Shown one piece after another: positions 38,601-54,619 of a stretch of DNA of 64,000 nucleotides. Positions within the stretch are counted from its first letter, which is position 1. The number at the start of each line of letters is the position of its first letter. This DNA is from Homalodisca vitripennis (lineage: Eukaryota; Arthropoda; Insecta; Hemiptera; Cicadellidae), in assembly GCF_021130785.1 (NCBI RefSeq), contig NC_060207.1:195043501-195107500 (forward strand), written 5' to 3'. The notes below the pieces were generated by a model. That model had not been told where the DNA came from. It searched no databases and saw only the letters and a program-made list of their open reading frames with translations. Both the position numbers and the translations under genes were made by a program.

Positions 38601-40633
38601 TTGATATAATTTTTAAGAATTTTCAAAATATATAAATAGGTAATAAATGAGTTCGAAAGTGAAGAGATATATGATCGCCAGTTCAAGGGTTAACAACTTG
38701 TACCACTCCATAAAACAGAGAATGGGATTGTAACTTACACTGGATTTATTGGTGGAACAAATTTCAGGGTAGTTTGTATTAGTTAAAAAAAAATATTAAT
38801 GGGTAAAATTTTTACGATTGTATAGCCAAGTTTTTAATTACATTCATCTAATAGTTGCACTTGCTTAGCTGGTGCTTTTTTACTATTTTAATGGTGGGAA
38901 TAAAAGTAGATATATTTCAAGTCACAATCAATTTTGTAGTTGTGAATACATTTATCTTTAAAAAATTTGAAATTGTTCTTAGTAATAACTCAATCTATAT
39001 CATGATCACATGTGTAAAAGATACACATTTCAAGTTCCAATTACAGTTACATGCTCAATGATAATTGATCACGCAAATATAAAACAATTTTTAGATAGTA
39101 TTTGTAAGGAAATTGACAGTGGCTACATAATATTCACAACAAGTAATATTTAAATTTTAGTTTTATAACAATCACATTAGTAACAAAATAATAAAGCATT
39201 GTTTACATTAAATTTTAAGTCAATAAAAAACTATATTTAATTAAAATTTGGCTAAAAGTGTATCATAATAATTTAATGTAAATTAAGTGTTATGCTGAAA
39301 AATATATACAATAAAACTCAATTAATTTTTCTCTAAAATTGGACAAAATACTTATTTGTAAACTGTTGAACAATAAAAATAAATTATTTATTTGATTTAT
39401 TTCTTTCTTACTTCTCAGAAAAAAAACGTGTATATCTGTATTGCTTTACCAAGAGTTTTAATTTAATTTAACTAGTAACTTGTAATATTTATAATGTGGC
39501 CAACCAAAAAAATAAATGCCCCTTCCTTTATAAAATTTTATTTGAATTTTAATTTATTTCACTCTTACCTATTTGAATTCTATACATGTAGTTTATACTT
39601 TTCAGTGACTAAAATGTAATAGATGTTTGTTTATTTAATTCAAGTAAATTTTTTATGCAATATAGTGGAATGACTGATATATTTTGTATAAAAATCTGGA
39701 TTATATACTATTGGGTACTAATTGCTGATATATTCTTACAGTTAATACTTACATTCGTAACATAAAGATATATCAACACTGAAGGAATAAGGGAACAATC
39801 ACATTTCATAAAATTACTACCAGATTTATATAAATGGATTTCAGTTTTAGCAATTCATCTTTTATTTTTCAGTGTATGCACATTTCTTTAAGACATAGCA
39901 GTTATTGGAACTATAATGTCATCTGTGAGTCGTGACAATTCCTAGCAGACGTTAGTCGTTACATTTGAGTGGACATCTCTGTATAATATGCTACAACCTG
40001 GCTGACACAGTAAAGTTTCTTGATCACTTGAAACATGTTCTCACTAGTGGAGTAATGGTGTACCAACCTTATACACTCAAATGTATGAAAGGCAGATGTG
40101 GGAGTTAGACCCAAGAAGCGGGTATGGCCATGCAAGCACACACTGCGAGACCGGGGCTATATACACTGAGCATGTCTGACTGTGTCTATCTATACATGTG
40201 AGTGATATAATGTTGGTGGACCATTGCTAACTATGCTTACTGTAGTACTGTATATATATACTGTAGGGGGTGTGTGGTGGGGTGGGAAGCTCATGGATTT
40301 CCGACCGTCTCACTCGTTCCATAAGACAAAATTTAATTATTCTGGATCTCTATTCAATAAAAACGTAGATGATTTAGGTGGAATACTACAATTTTCATCC
40401 AGATTTTGATTTGACTGAAATAAAAAATGTTACATACAGTATTGAAATTTTTTGCCTTAATTTTACCTAATCAATTCGAAGTTTCTCTTTGATTAACAAA
40501 CAACTTTATTTCCTAAAGCTCTACAATGTAAAATATCTGTTCAATCACTATGTAGTTGTTTTGAGTATATCTGTTGTTTTGGAGACGGCAGAGGCGGGGG
40601 CGGGACAGGATGGGTCGAGGGCGGGTGACTCAC
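35620..40633 (-). other. Snap25 intron between alternative exons 4A and 4B
   Basis: 5.0 kb. It contains a GC-richer spot with splice-like borders at 38098-38126. A short inverted pair (ACATTTGAGTG and CACTCAAATGT) lies near 39961 and 40074. Remainder AT-rich, nothing recognised. Confidence 0.75.
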
Positions 40634-40682
40634 CTCCCTGGTCATCCAAGGCAACCAAAGTTCGGATGCCAGCCTCCTTGCT
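40634..40682 (-). CDS. Snap25: SNAP-25 exon 4A (canonical version)
   Basis: 49 nt with the acceptor TACGCTGCACAG and the donor G|GTGAGT, encoding SKEAGIRTLVALDDQG plus the first base of Glu, completed by 31278-31395 to give [13 protein letters not shown]. This is the sequence expected for insect SNAP-25 at this place. It carries layers -4 to 0 of the first SNARE helix, with the zero-layer Gln as the 15th residue. It is the first of three interchangeable versions in transcription order and lies 18.8 kb downstream of the preceding 42-nt exon. Confidence 0.97.
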
Positions 40683-42329
40683 CTGTGCAGCGTAAACACA
40701 AAGAGTCATGTGAGATATGTTGTATGCTGGCCATAGTATGCTTGTAGTATTGGTATGGTTATGGTGGGTTTTTGGTTGTGCTGTAGTGGTGGACATGCTC
40801 ATGGGAGGGACAGACGTCAAAGCATTTCCTTACATGCATCTATCAAACGCAACTTTAAAACGATACTAGTCTCAAACTTTGTTTGAAAACATATTATATT
40901 ACAATAAGTATCTACATGAGAACTTATTCTATAAATAGATTTAATATAAATCCTAATAATATATTTTAACATAACATCAAACCCAAAAGTTCATAGCTTA
41001 GTTATTTATTTCTTATATTTCTTTTACAACTGATGAGTTCAAATTAAACTGTAACTACACATCATGGGGGAGACCTTTTATATTCTTTGCATTAGTTTTG
41101 TTGCACTTCAATTTTAACAAGTTTGCTACATGGTTTGCAGGTTGAACTATATTAGCAAGACAATAGCTAACTGGTACCTGCTGCCTGCAGAAAATGTGTT
41201 AATTTCGGTTCCAGTTATTGTTTTACTCTTGAATACAAGTATGTTGAAAGAATAGAATACTAGTAACTAGATAATACCAAATGCAGCCAACTCAATTATA
41301 GTTTGTTATCGTCTAAAATTCATTTCATGTGCAGTACTACTGGTCTTTGATATAATTCTTCTAAGATTTATCACCAACTGATTTTAGATTTAAATTCAGC
41401 TGAACCTTAATAGCTAGAATTTTAAGTGACAGGGAGAAATTCAAGATTCAATATTTCGAATAAACAAAATTGAAGTTAACAAGGATGAATATTGTTGACT
41501 GAGTTACAAAGGCATTCCCCAATATATTCACTGCAGTACCAAATGATGATGCTTCAATAAATAGGTGCTCTGCGCACTTGTTCATATGTCATTGTATTGT
41601 ATTCAAACTTTGTTGGTTCTATTGTTTTGTGAATCGACAGTTACATAGTTATAACGACAGGGTTACTGAAATTGTCTGGGCATTAGCTTGTGTAACTATT
41701 TGCTTAAATGAATGTAATATATACAGTACCTGCCTCGTAACCCTACAAACGCACAGCACGCAGGAAAGTGTGAATTGTTGTTCAGTAAAATAAGGGTATT
41801 TAATGTAACACATTCACAAACGCATATGTCAGTAAAGGACGCTCTAGTAAACAGATGAATTAACAGCTAGTGGTGGAGGAGATTCTTGTTACAATATTAA
41901 GTTTACAAGGCAATAATTGTTGGTTTGTTTAATAGCGCTGTTACTGTACTTCGATTTATTGAGGTGCTTCACTAATTTAATACTTTTAAAATTTTTTTCT
42001 GACTTGAGATCATTTGATATAAATCAGCTGATTCAGATTCACTGGTTTCTTTGAACTTCTCTTTTGTTTTCAATGGGAGAATACTGTATTGGTGCTTAAT
42101 TTATGCTCATACATTGTGATAAAACTAACTTACTGAACTACCGTTGCTACTGCAGAAATCGATATTAAATTTGTGGTATTATAAGACTTTTAATTTTTAA
42201 ATAATACTACTTAATTGATCAAATATAATTATATTTAGAAGTTTCATAACCAATTTTAGATCAGTATGAGGCATGACATCGTCCGACAACATCATTAGTA
42301 CTAATAATGTCATGATGACACCATAGTAA

Positions 42330-42890
42330 AGGAATGAGTATTATGAGGCCTTGTGATGTCAGTATTCCAAAAGAATGAATATTCTGCATATATTTGATAG
42401 TATGCTACAGGAATGAGTGTTATGAGGCCTTGTGACGTCAGTATTCCAAAAGAATGAATATTCTGCATATATCTGATAAAATGTTACAGGAATGAGTGTT
42501 ATGATGCCTTGTGATGTCAGTATTCCAAAAGAATGAATATTCTGCATGTATTTGATAGTATGCTACAGGAATGAGTGTTATGAGGCCTTGTGATGTCAGT
42601 ATTCCAAAAGAATGAATATTCTGCATATATCTGATAACATGTTACAGGAATGAGTGTTATGAGGCCTTGTGATGTCAGTATTCCAAAAGAATGAATATTC
42701 TGCATATATTTGATAGTATGCTACAGGAATGGGTGTTATGAGGCCTTGTGACGTCAGTATTCCAAAAGAATGAATATTCTGCATATATTTGATAGTATGC
42801 TACAGAAATGAGTGTTATAAGGCCTTGGGATATCACAGTGTTCCAAAGGTAACATTACTCTGCATATCTTGGATAAAATGTTAAAGGAAG
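42330..42890. repeat. 79-bp minisatellite, about 7 units
   Basis: Units begin at 42330, 42409, 42488, 42567, 42646, 42725 and 42804, each starting A(G)GAATGAGTGTTATGAGG and containing AGAATGAATATTCTGCAT. The first six are nearly identical; the last is more diverged. Two unit types differ at the 3' end (TTTGATAGTATGCTAC against CTGATAAAATGTTAC) and mostly alternate. The array is open in several minus-strand frames by accident of its sequence and is not coding. Confidence 0.95.
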
Positions 42891-45800
42891 GTAGGAAGAA
42901 ATTAATTTACTAATGCATTACATAATTTAAAATTTGCATAAGCTTTCTCGAGTGATAATTTATAAAGATTTTGACATCATTTACAAAACACCAGACAATG
43001 AATACTGCAGTTGAACAATAAAATAAATACATAATTTCTTCCTTTTTATCTTCTTTTACAAAAACATAGCTTTTTTGTTCAGAACTTTTAAGTTTTATAG
43101 ATTTTTAAATCTTACTTACAGACCAAAAGACAATCAGTATTATTTTAATAAAAAATCTCTATTCAGTTCATAATATTGGGAACACTGTGTCAAAAAAGAT
43201 CGGTTTTGAGACCGTTCTTGCTTGTAATTCACATCAATGACTTTCTATTCAACCACCCAAGCACTTTTTGTTTAATTTTTTTCAGATAACATTATTTAAA
43301 ATTTTAACCATAAAAAAATATTTGAGTTAGAAATTTTGCAAAATCAGAAAAATGATATTATGAAAAATTAGCGCCCATACAGAATGTTGCAGCTACATAA
43401 ATTACTCAAAAAACACTGTTTTTCTTGATACACAAAATAAATTTATGAACGTCAATTTCTTGACGATTGCAATCAAGATGCATCTGCAAATAACATTCCT
43501 AAAGGGATTTTTATCCTTGTGTCATTGCATGGAAGAGGTGTGTTTCAAAGAGGTTTATTACACCAAACCCACAGTCATCTCTATTATTATACTGTTATTA
43601 TGTGGGCATAACTCAACAGTCTCACATATTTTCATTGCTGCAGAAAGGGAATTGTTAATCTACCATATGAAAAGGATTTTCTACCACCATGGTTTGCAAT
43701 CTACAGGTAGTATAGTTTTAAATTTCTACAGTTCAACTTATTACCTGTACGGATAAGAGAACTCCCATTGATATGTTTAAAAGATATAATAAAAACAAAC
43801 TTGTAAAGCACCTTTAATAATAATCCATATAAGACTATTTTACTTTATACGGTCCATTCTTATTTGTTTTTTTATGAATGAGTTGTTATATTTATTGTTT
43901 AATTAATGTAAATTCACTATATTTTGTGATTTTTCTTCTACAGTAGTACTTACAATAGAATAAAAGAAAAAATCTAGAACTAACTTTACTATGGTATGTG
44001 ATAAATGCCTGTTATGTATAGATGTTTTGCAATAAACAAATTTCCTTATATTCGCTACAGACAAACTTAAGATATTAAATATCAAAATCAAATTTAAACT
44101 TTAAAAAACTTAACCACAATAATAAACTTTTATCATAATATTCAAACTGTAATAAACAGAATATGGTGAATAGTTGACATACTCTTCACTTAAGAATTAC
44201 TCTTTTAACCCACTGGCTAGCATCGATTTTGACGCTTTGCAGATTAAAAAACTTTCATACTAAGTAAAATTAGTTAAAATTATACACAAATTTACTCAAA
44301 AAATAAGCTGTGTAATATAAAAAATAAGTAAAATTATATTTACTTGAATGATGGTAGATGTTTGATGATCAGAAATTAAAATTTTATTTTTTTTTTACAG
44401 TTTTTTTATTTAATGCTACACACAAACAACAACAAAGTTTTTTTCATTTAAAAATCCAAAATACAAATAATACTCCATTTTGGTGTTAAAAAACAAATTA
44501 TTTTTCAATGTACATTTCATTAGTAAATAAAATATAAGAAATTAAATATATAAATCATCATTAGTATGAGCATTTTTTTTGTCCATCCCGGCTTTTTTAT
44601 CTCTTAAGAAAGTACATTCATGAATTTCCCAAGATGGTAATTCATGATCCATTTTCAATCACAACAGAAAATTGGATTTTTGTTTCAATTTGCTATTAAA
44701 AAATATTTACTACTTGGTTGAAGCATGGATCATAAGACTAAGTTAATTAGATCACTTGCACTGTATATTTTAGACTCCTCTGAATAAATGTTCAACTTAT
44801 TAGTTAATGCACCGGACTAGTAATTTTCCATTTTTTTAAATAGAATCGTGGAATAATAACCAAACAGCTACATTGAACAGTAACAATTAGCAACAGTAGA
44901 AAATGTGAAATTTGCTAATCCAATAACCAACAATTAATTTGCTTTCATATTAAAATAATATAAGTTGTAATTTGATTCAAATACGTTTATTGGAACTAGG
45001 ACATAATTTATACAATATTTATTGCATTACAAATTACAACTCTGGCAGTTGACAAGAGGGTTGGTGCAAATTATGACTTTACCGACTATTCCGATGCTAG
45101 GATTAAAGAGCATAAGCTAATGTAAAGAACAACTATACTAGACTCATTCAAAACTGACAGGTGAAGGTCACGCTTTCAAAAGATCAGATAATGAATAGTT
45201 AATTTGTCACAGTTGTTTGTTCTCTGTTGAAATGAAATGTACGAATAAGTACACATAAATTAATTAATAACTAACACATCATTCAAGCCTGTTATAAATA
45301 AATAAGAATGTAAACAACGTTGACAATACTAACAATGACAAAATGATGAAATATTCATGATCTGATCTATTGATTGTTTGAGATCTGGATCTATTGATTG
45401 TTTGACTTCACTCGTCGGTTTTAAATGAGTCTACTATAGTTCAGTTAATAGAATAAAAGAATGCTATTATTGATTACTATTAAAGAATTATTAGTTCTCA
45501 ATTATCAATCAAATTTAAAACACAAACCTCTGCTCAAAACTACAAAATTTTGAAACAAATTAATATACAAATAATAATAATATATAAATTCATTGAAGAA
45601 TCGAATTAATACATTAACTATCTCACTGAATCATTATAATAATTGAAATTAAACAATGAATTCAAATTAATATTTATAAAATAATTCTATATTAGTGTTA
45701 TAATATCCCTATGAGAGGTACTTATAAATTACAACCTCATATTTCTGAGAACTGAGTGGCAATAATTTTGGTTAGGTTTGTATATAAAATATGGAGAATA

Positions 45801-46317
45801 AGTTTTACAAACAATATAAAATGTCTTTACTGTCCAAATCAATATTTTCTACTGAAATATGAATTTGTTTATAGATTCTGTAATGTCAATAATTAAAGAG
45901 ATTTATTGAGTTTTCAAAAGAACTTGACCACTTCATTCACACTGTTATTTTTCAATATAATCTATCTCAGTCAATTTTCTCATTTCCGTTTGTTGGAACT
46001 GTTATTGTGTTCTTAAATCAAACGAAATGGTCAAAAAATCAGTTTAGGTTATGTTTTAAACCTATTTTCAAAATCTGTACTCAAAGGTTTGCTCATACTT
46101 TTAATATTTATACGAATATTTGATTTGTTTTTGATTTTTTGAAAAAAAAGACAACTGATAAGAAACCATACAATATTCTTCAGTTAGCGAGTTTTCTGTA
46201 GATATTTTGATAATCTTCTAACAAATATAAATTATGATATATCCATGTGAAGTTGCAGCATTAGTACACATTGTGCTTATTTTCAGTCAATTACATCATT
46301 TCAAGAGCTGTAAGCCG

Positions 46318-46388
46318 TATGTTTTAGCCATACTGGATAATTACTCAATGTTTATGTTTTAGCCAAATTGGATAATCACTCAGTGTTT
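46318..46388. repeat. 35-bp tandem duplication
   Basis: Two copies of a unit beginning TATGTTTTAGCCA and containing GGATAATTACTCA or GGATAATCACTCA. Confidence 0.75.
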
Positions 46389-46531
46389 ATTATTCAAACC
46401 AATTTAGTACCACGAATTTATAGTGATTTCCTTCAATAGTTGAAACATCTTGTGATATGTGCCAAGGACATTTTTTTTGTCAGAGGGGTTGCAACAACTT
46501 TAACTTATGATAATGGAATCCCTATTACACA

Positions 46532-46583
46532 GAAAAAAAAAACAAAAAAAAAAACAAAACAAAAAAAAAAAAAAAAAAAAAAC
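46532..46583. repeat. A-rich simple repeat
   Basis: About 50 bases of A with scattered C. It could be an old retrotransposon tail or a simple repeat; no element body was recognised beside it. Confidence 0.7.
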
Positions 46584-46717
46584 AATAGGTATCAGAGGAG
46601 AATGTGAACTAAGAAAATTATTGGGTGTTTTTGGGAAATACTCAGAAAATTATATTCATCAACTATTTAGATAAAGGCCAAAATAATTTTAAGTGCATAT
46701 TATTTATTGAACCAAAA

Positions 46718-47467
46718 TTAACCCTTTGAGTGCCAAGTATTTATTGAGTGGGTATACTGAAAAGCGCCAGGTATTTTTCTAGTGGGTGTACCTAAAAGTG
46801 CCAGCCCTTTTTCAGGCATTTTGCAAGGTTTTAGTAAAAAAATTCACAGTTCAATTATTTAATAAACTATCAACATGATTCTTTTTTTATTTTTCTCTGA
46901 AAACTCTGTTTAATTAACATAAAATAACAAAGTTACCATAACACTAAATTTAGAAATACCAAAAATGGACTTACCTAAAAAAAATTCAAAAATATTTTTT
47001 AATTTCATGTTTCAACCAAATTATTATGACCAAAAAAATTCATATCCTTTTCTTAGTCCATATCACTGGAAAGTGTATGCAATTGTCTGTAAATCTTGAA
47101 AAATTTATATTATTATCTTCAATAATGAGTAAGTTATAGTACAACTTTTAAGAAACTATTATCACATTGTTTCTGGTAGCTATGGCAACCAAAAATGTTT
47201 ATTTGTGAGTTTCATAATTTAAAGTTTGATCGGAAGTGTACTATAACAATTTATTTTGAAAATAAGATTCTTCACAAACATTTCAATATAATATTATTTA
47301 AAAATATTAAAGGTTACAATTTTTAGTGAATTTTTCCCGAACGTCCGGTAAAATCGGACGTCGGCACTTTTCGGCCAACTTTTGTCGTCCGGTAAAATTG
47401 GATGTTGGCACTTTTCTGCCAACTTTTGTTGTCCGGTAAAATCGGATGTTGGCACTCAAAGGGTTAA
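46718..47467. mobile_element. TTAA-flanked MITE with subterminal repeats
   Basis: Ends are TTAA-CCCTTTGAGTGCCA and its inverted match GGCACTCAAAGGG-TTAA. The left subterminal region carries a 34-bp repeat (starts 46729, 46763, 46797, each A-G-(T/C)-GCCA...). The right one carries a 44-bp repeat (starts 47343, 47387, 47431, each GTCCGGTAAAAT...). The middle has no coding capacity. The TTAA target and CCC-type end indicate a non-autonomous piggyBac-superfamily element. Confidence 0.88.
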
Positions 47468-48619
47468 AACTGATCAGCTGGCTAGATTGCACGAAAGTTT
47501 TTTTCTATTGCAGAAAAATATCCCTGTGTTGATTGTGGCTGCAATATTGAAAGGAAATACAGTTGCAGATTGATGCACATCTCCCCCTACACCTTTTGTT
47601 TTCACATGAAAACAATTGTAAAAAAGAATCCCTATTTGTGGCTTTGACCATTGCTATAATATGGGGGAGGAGAAGTAACAGAATAAAATTATTATAATAA
47701 ATCAGAGTAGTACTGAATCAAATGTTTAAATCTTACATTAAAATATGATCATGGTTGATGAACCGATTGTAGATTGACTCATGGTGGTGACTTATACAGG
47801 AAAATATACTTACAGTGTAATAAACAATATGAAATAGTTATAGAATTTATCCTTTATTTGATGTATTGATATACATACTACATATCCGAAGAATTGTAAA
47901 ATTAAACGTTGAATTTGTCTGTTTAACCCATTGCCTACCACTGTCAATATTTTAGGGTCATATGATAAATATTTTATTTTGTTAATATATAAAACTAGGA
48001 TAATAGTTAAAAAACCTTTGTGGTTACTAATTTATATACTGAAATAATATTTTTAACACTTTTTATTGTCAAATATTTTAGGTTTAAAGCCCTTATATTT
48101 ACTGCCTTTTATATAAGTAAAAAAACTACTTGCGAACCCTTTCATGATTCATTTATATGTACAATAAATGGTACTATCATTTTTATTTGAGCTAAACAAC
48201 ACAAATCTCTTATTTATATAGTCATATTTCAATTAAGTATAACTTTTCATGAAAAAGCTTAAAACTTAGCTCTCAGCCATGTTTTTTGTAAGGCTGTCCT
48301 ATAAATATGACAGTGGTAAAATAGACAGTGGGCTTACGCGTGAAGTATCTGCTCCAGAGAATAGTTACAACCTTATCTCTCCCCAACCAAGAGTCTCAAT
48401 GGAGTGCCTGCAGTTTACTTTTGCTGAACGTTGTCGTTACTGTGATGAATCATTTTAGTTCTCTGTTTTTTTATTGATAAATGTGTATTTTAACTCATAA
48501 AACAATTGGCACAGGCAGTACATCACACATGACGATTTGAAGAAATACTTCTTTTATTAGGAGATTTAGAAGACAAGTGAAGCTAATGTAGCTCAGTGCT
48601 AATGCTTTTTGGGGTTGTT

Positions 48620-50690
<2,071 letters not shown>

Positions 50691-53499
50691 CCCTCTTCCA
50701 CTCTAAGATGAGCGTATATAAGCATATGGTTTTAGATTTTAGGTCTTTTTTTTCTTTTTTACAATCATTTATGTAATTTTAAAGTAATCATTATTTTCAA
50801 TATCTTAAGAGTTATGAACATAACATTATATTTTGTTAAAAAATTTAGCATTGACGTTAATGACACGTTACAATACCACTGGTCATAATTTGTAGGACAC
50901 CGGTTATTATACAAAGACACTATGGGCACTACACAATGTCCTATTTATAGGACACCATTTTTGTTGTGTTAAAATTCATTTTTTATTTAAAAAAATGATT
51001 ATAAACTATAAAATGAAATATTATTTGGACCCCAAAATCATTAGTTTTATCGATTTTGTTAAAAAAACTAAAAGTTGGTAATTAATGGGTTAAACTTATT
51101 GAACGCACTGAACAAATTGTCTACCTAGATCCATAAGTGAAAACCCACGAACAACTTTAAACATACATAAAACACATCACTAATCTAGGCTATAAATTAA
51201 TAAAACAATGTAAATTTCCTTAATTTAAAAACTCTAAATCTGAGACAAAATCACTTGAGAGATAACCCTGTAAATGAAAAGTGAGGAGAGCGGGGCAAAG
51301 AAAGTGGGATAAAACATCTTAGTTCTTCAGTGAGTTCATCCTGAAAATGCACGAAAACTAACAGAACTGTATTGTAGTGTCACTAAACAGTGTCTATGAT
51401 TTCACTTATATATCTCACAATAGCTAACAGTTTCTATGAATCAAATTATTTTAACACTGGTAAAAATTCCAGCAGTTTTAATATCAGCCAATGTGTAGAC
51501 CTGCACCACGGTACACCACCATTTCGATTATTGGGTACTTAGCTACAATACAATGGTGGTTTGAGAAGTCATTGCAAGAAATAAAATTTATTTAATATTT
51601 AGAAATAAACCATGTTTACTTTTTCAGTATGATTTTGACTGAGACTATTGTATACATTTTGTTTTCTGTTCCATTATTTATATCCGTTACACAAACAAGA
51701 ATTGGTTCACAAAATAAAAATTAATTTACATAATTTTACCTCATTTAAATAACATCCCTTACTTGCCAACCATATTTTAAAATCAGATCCACTAATTTGA
51801 GAAGCCCAAATCTGAAGAAGAGGAAAGATGAGGATCATGTTAGAACTGTAGCTCCTATAATTCTGTGGCCTCAAACTCTACAGAAATAAGCTGGTTTTTC
51901 TTTTGTGATGGAAAACCGATTTCTTTGGACAAATTGGGCACGTTATTCTTACAATTTGTCTGGTAAAAATGCTCAATATAAATTTGTTTGATTAAATTTT
52001 TCTATTTACAAATAGCTAGAAGATTATTTCTTAGACAGTCCCAAAAAGACTCTATCCTCAGCTGAACATATATTCATTTGTTACGCACTATGTTCTCTTT
52101 TAATAACTAAGGTGATCTCGATTTTTTTCTTTCGTTTCAGCAATATAAAGTGAATCATATTTAACCCACACATGGATTTCACTGAAACACCTGCAAACTG
52201 TCCTTGAAACACGTTAAAATACTTACTTGTAAATCACTCAACTAGTACAATTTAAAACCCCTAAGTAGTATGCTAGACGCAAAGTAAACATAAAATATGG
52301 TTGAAAATTAGTGTGAGTTCTTCTATATGATAATACTAACTGAAAACAGCCACAATTATCACCCCTGCTGGAACTCTCCAATTTATCACAGGCTTTTAAA
52401 ATTGCTCTCTTACAGCTACTGTACAGTTTTTAACAAGTTTATAGAATAAAGGATGGTTTTAGATGACAGTGTATCTTCATACAAACGTTTAAATTGGCAC
52501 TGCAATGTTTGACTTATACACACAGCACCTGTAATTGATCATGTATGTACATGCATCATATCAATAAATAATACACAGAGACGTGTGACCAATGATGTAT
52601 GCACTTACACCAAGTGACTGGAAGATATGTGTGAAAAGTATAAACCATCCTACAGGTGCTCTACAGAATCACATAGACAGATCACTTTCCAATTATTTGT
52701 TAAATTTCCATCTAAAATCCAACACAAACAAAAGTTAAAAAACCGTTCTGTTTAAACACATGTGTTTATCGGCTTTATTATTGCTTTCATCTCTATTTCA
52801 GTGTTTGTTCAAGCATTAAATCAGAACAATACTCACAAACTTTTATTACTACTATATATGCTGTATATGGACAATTTAAAAATGCATGAAAAATAGGCAA
52901 ATTTCAATGACCGACCTAATGCAGGAATATTTATTCGTCAACATTTTTTTTATGAACTGCAGATTCTCTTCAAGTAGAGACCACACATTAGTAATTTTAG
53001 TACATATTTAGATAATTATATTTCTCATATTAACCAACGTGATAAAAATAAGGAATTTATAATTCAGATGAGATGTTTGAAAGGTATGGAATCTTTTAAA
53101 ACACAAAATTTTGCTGTACTTTTTGTTTATTTTATTAGGAACAGAAAGGTAATTGAGTATGCCAACTAATATAGTTTGGAAAAAAAATTTTACAGTAGAA
53201 ATCCCCCTTCTTAGTACCTATGTCAAGAAATATGCTATCAATAACTGGTAGAGAATACTATTTAAGCATTGATTTCAACCTATTATTTTTATTCTGATAG
53301 ATAATATTTACATTCCTTTCCTTCCTGTTGAATAGTCCATGTACCACTAACGAAACTACCTTAAACCTAAACCTGAACATTTAATATAACTAGCAACATG
53401 TTATTAAATAATCTTTATACTCTTGGGTCTTAATTTATAATTTTCATTAATTCATTCACATTAACTGCTGTCATGGAGATAGAAGTTTGCAAGGAGATG

Positions 53500-53720
53500 C
53501 TTTGACTTGTACAACACACATAGGGTCACTGCAGCCAGTACATAGAGAGAAGCCAGGGGGACAGAGAGGGGGGATAGAGAGACAGATATAGACAGAGAGA
53601 GAGACAGAGGCCAGAGCCAGCAACACCCAGAAGAAGCACATGCAACAACAAACAACAATGTACATCTCGAAACGCAAACAACGACAGACAATGACGACGG
53701 CCCTCTCGCCAACAACATGT
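53500..53720. repeat. GA/CA-rich simple sequence
   Basis: Purine-rich stretch with imperfect GAGA and CAACAA motifs on the plus strand. Open frames on the minus strand here reflect this composition and show no domain. Confidence 0.6.
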
Positions 53721-54619
53721 AAGTGATCGTTTGTTCTGACCTGAAATGTGTCATCATTAGTTTGTTTATCAGACAACCATGCACAGTTAGCGTCCAAGCA
53801 CTTCTGTACACAGCAAGCAACAACACTGCTCCATATGTACAGATATGTGTGGATATGTTAATGTCTCTCTAGGTTTGTTTTGATTTGATGAAAACGTATG
53901 ACTCAGTACTGCAATGTTCAAATAAAAATAAAAATTTCTGCTGTATATAATTTCAAATAATTAGTTAGAAAAAAATTAATAACAAAACAAGTTGAAAAAT
54001 TTTACAACAATATTGTATTTTAGGCCTGAATACAATTAAAAACATGTATGTTAACTATATTATTTAAATTATAAGTTTAAATCAATGCTTTTTCTCACGA
54101 CATCATGATTAATCCATAAAAACTGGCACTGTATGGCCAAACTGGGGTTATTGACCATATTTAATTATCATAATTTAATTTCTCATTCCTCCCCCCTCCC
54201 AATGGACAGCATCAGCACGCTTTTCTATCATATAACATAAATAAAGTAGATAGCTGTGTTTGTCATTTTCTCTTTATTTTTTTGTTTTTTTTATCAGGAC
54301 AAAAATGTTATAGTTTGTTATCACTCTTTACCGCACACATATCTATAATTATATTATACAAATGATAAATGTTGGAAAATTATCAGTATAGTGAATTTTT
54401 TAAAATTTAAGTAAATCTATTAAATCATTTTATAAATACATTGGTTTACGACGGGTTATGTAAAATTCTAATCAATTGATCAAGGTCCCCTCCATCTTCT
54501 TGCCCAATTCATTGTTTTTCAAAATAGGTCAGGAATTTCAAAACGTTGAACATTTTCTGGCCAGGACCTGCTGGATTGGAATCTAAACATTGGCCAAAAT
54601 GTACCGCAGCTCCCAAATA

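Noticed and set aside
42359..42784. Four overlapping 62-codon minus-strand open frames
   Set aside because: They are the same frame repeated by the 79-bp minisatellite; no coding evidence.
53461..53826. Two overlapping minus-strand open frames with hydrophobic runs
   Set aside because: Produced by GA/CA-rich simple sequence; the hydrophobic runs reflect TCT/CTC codons.
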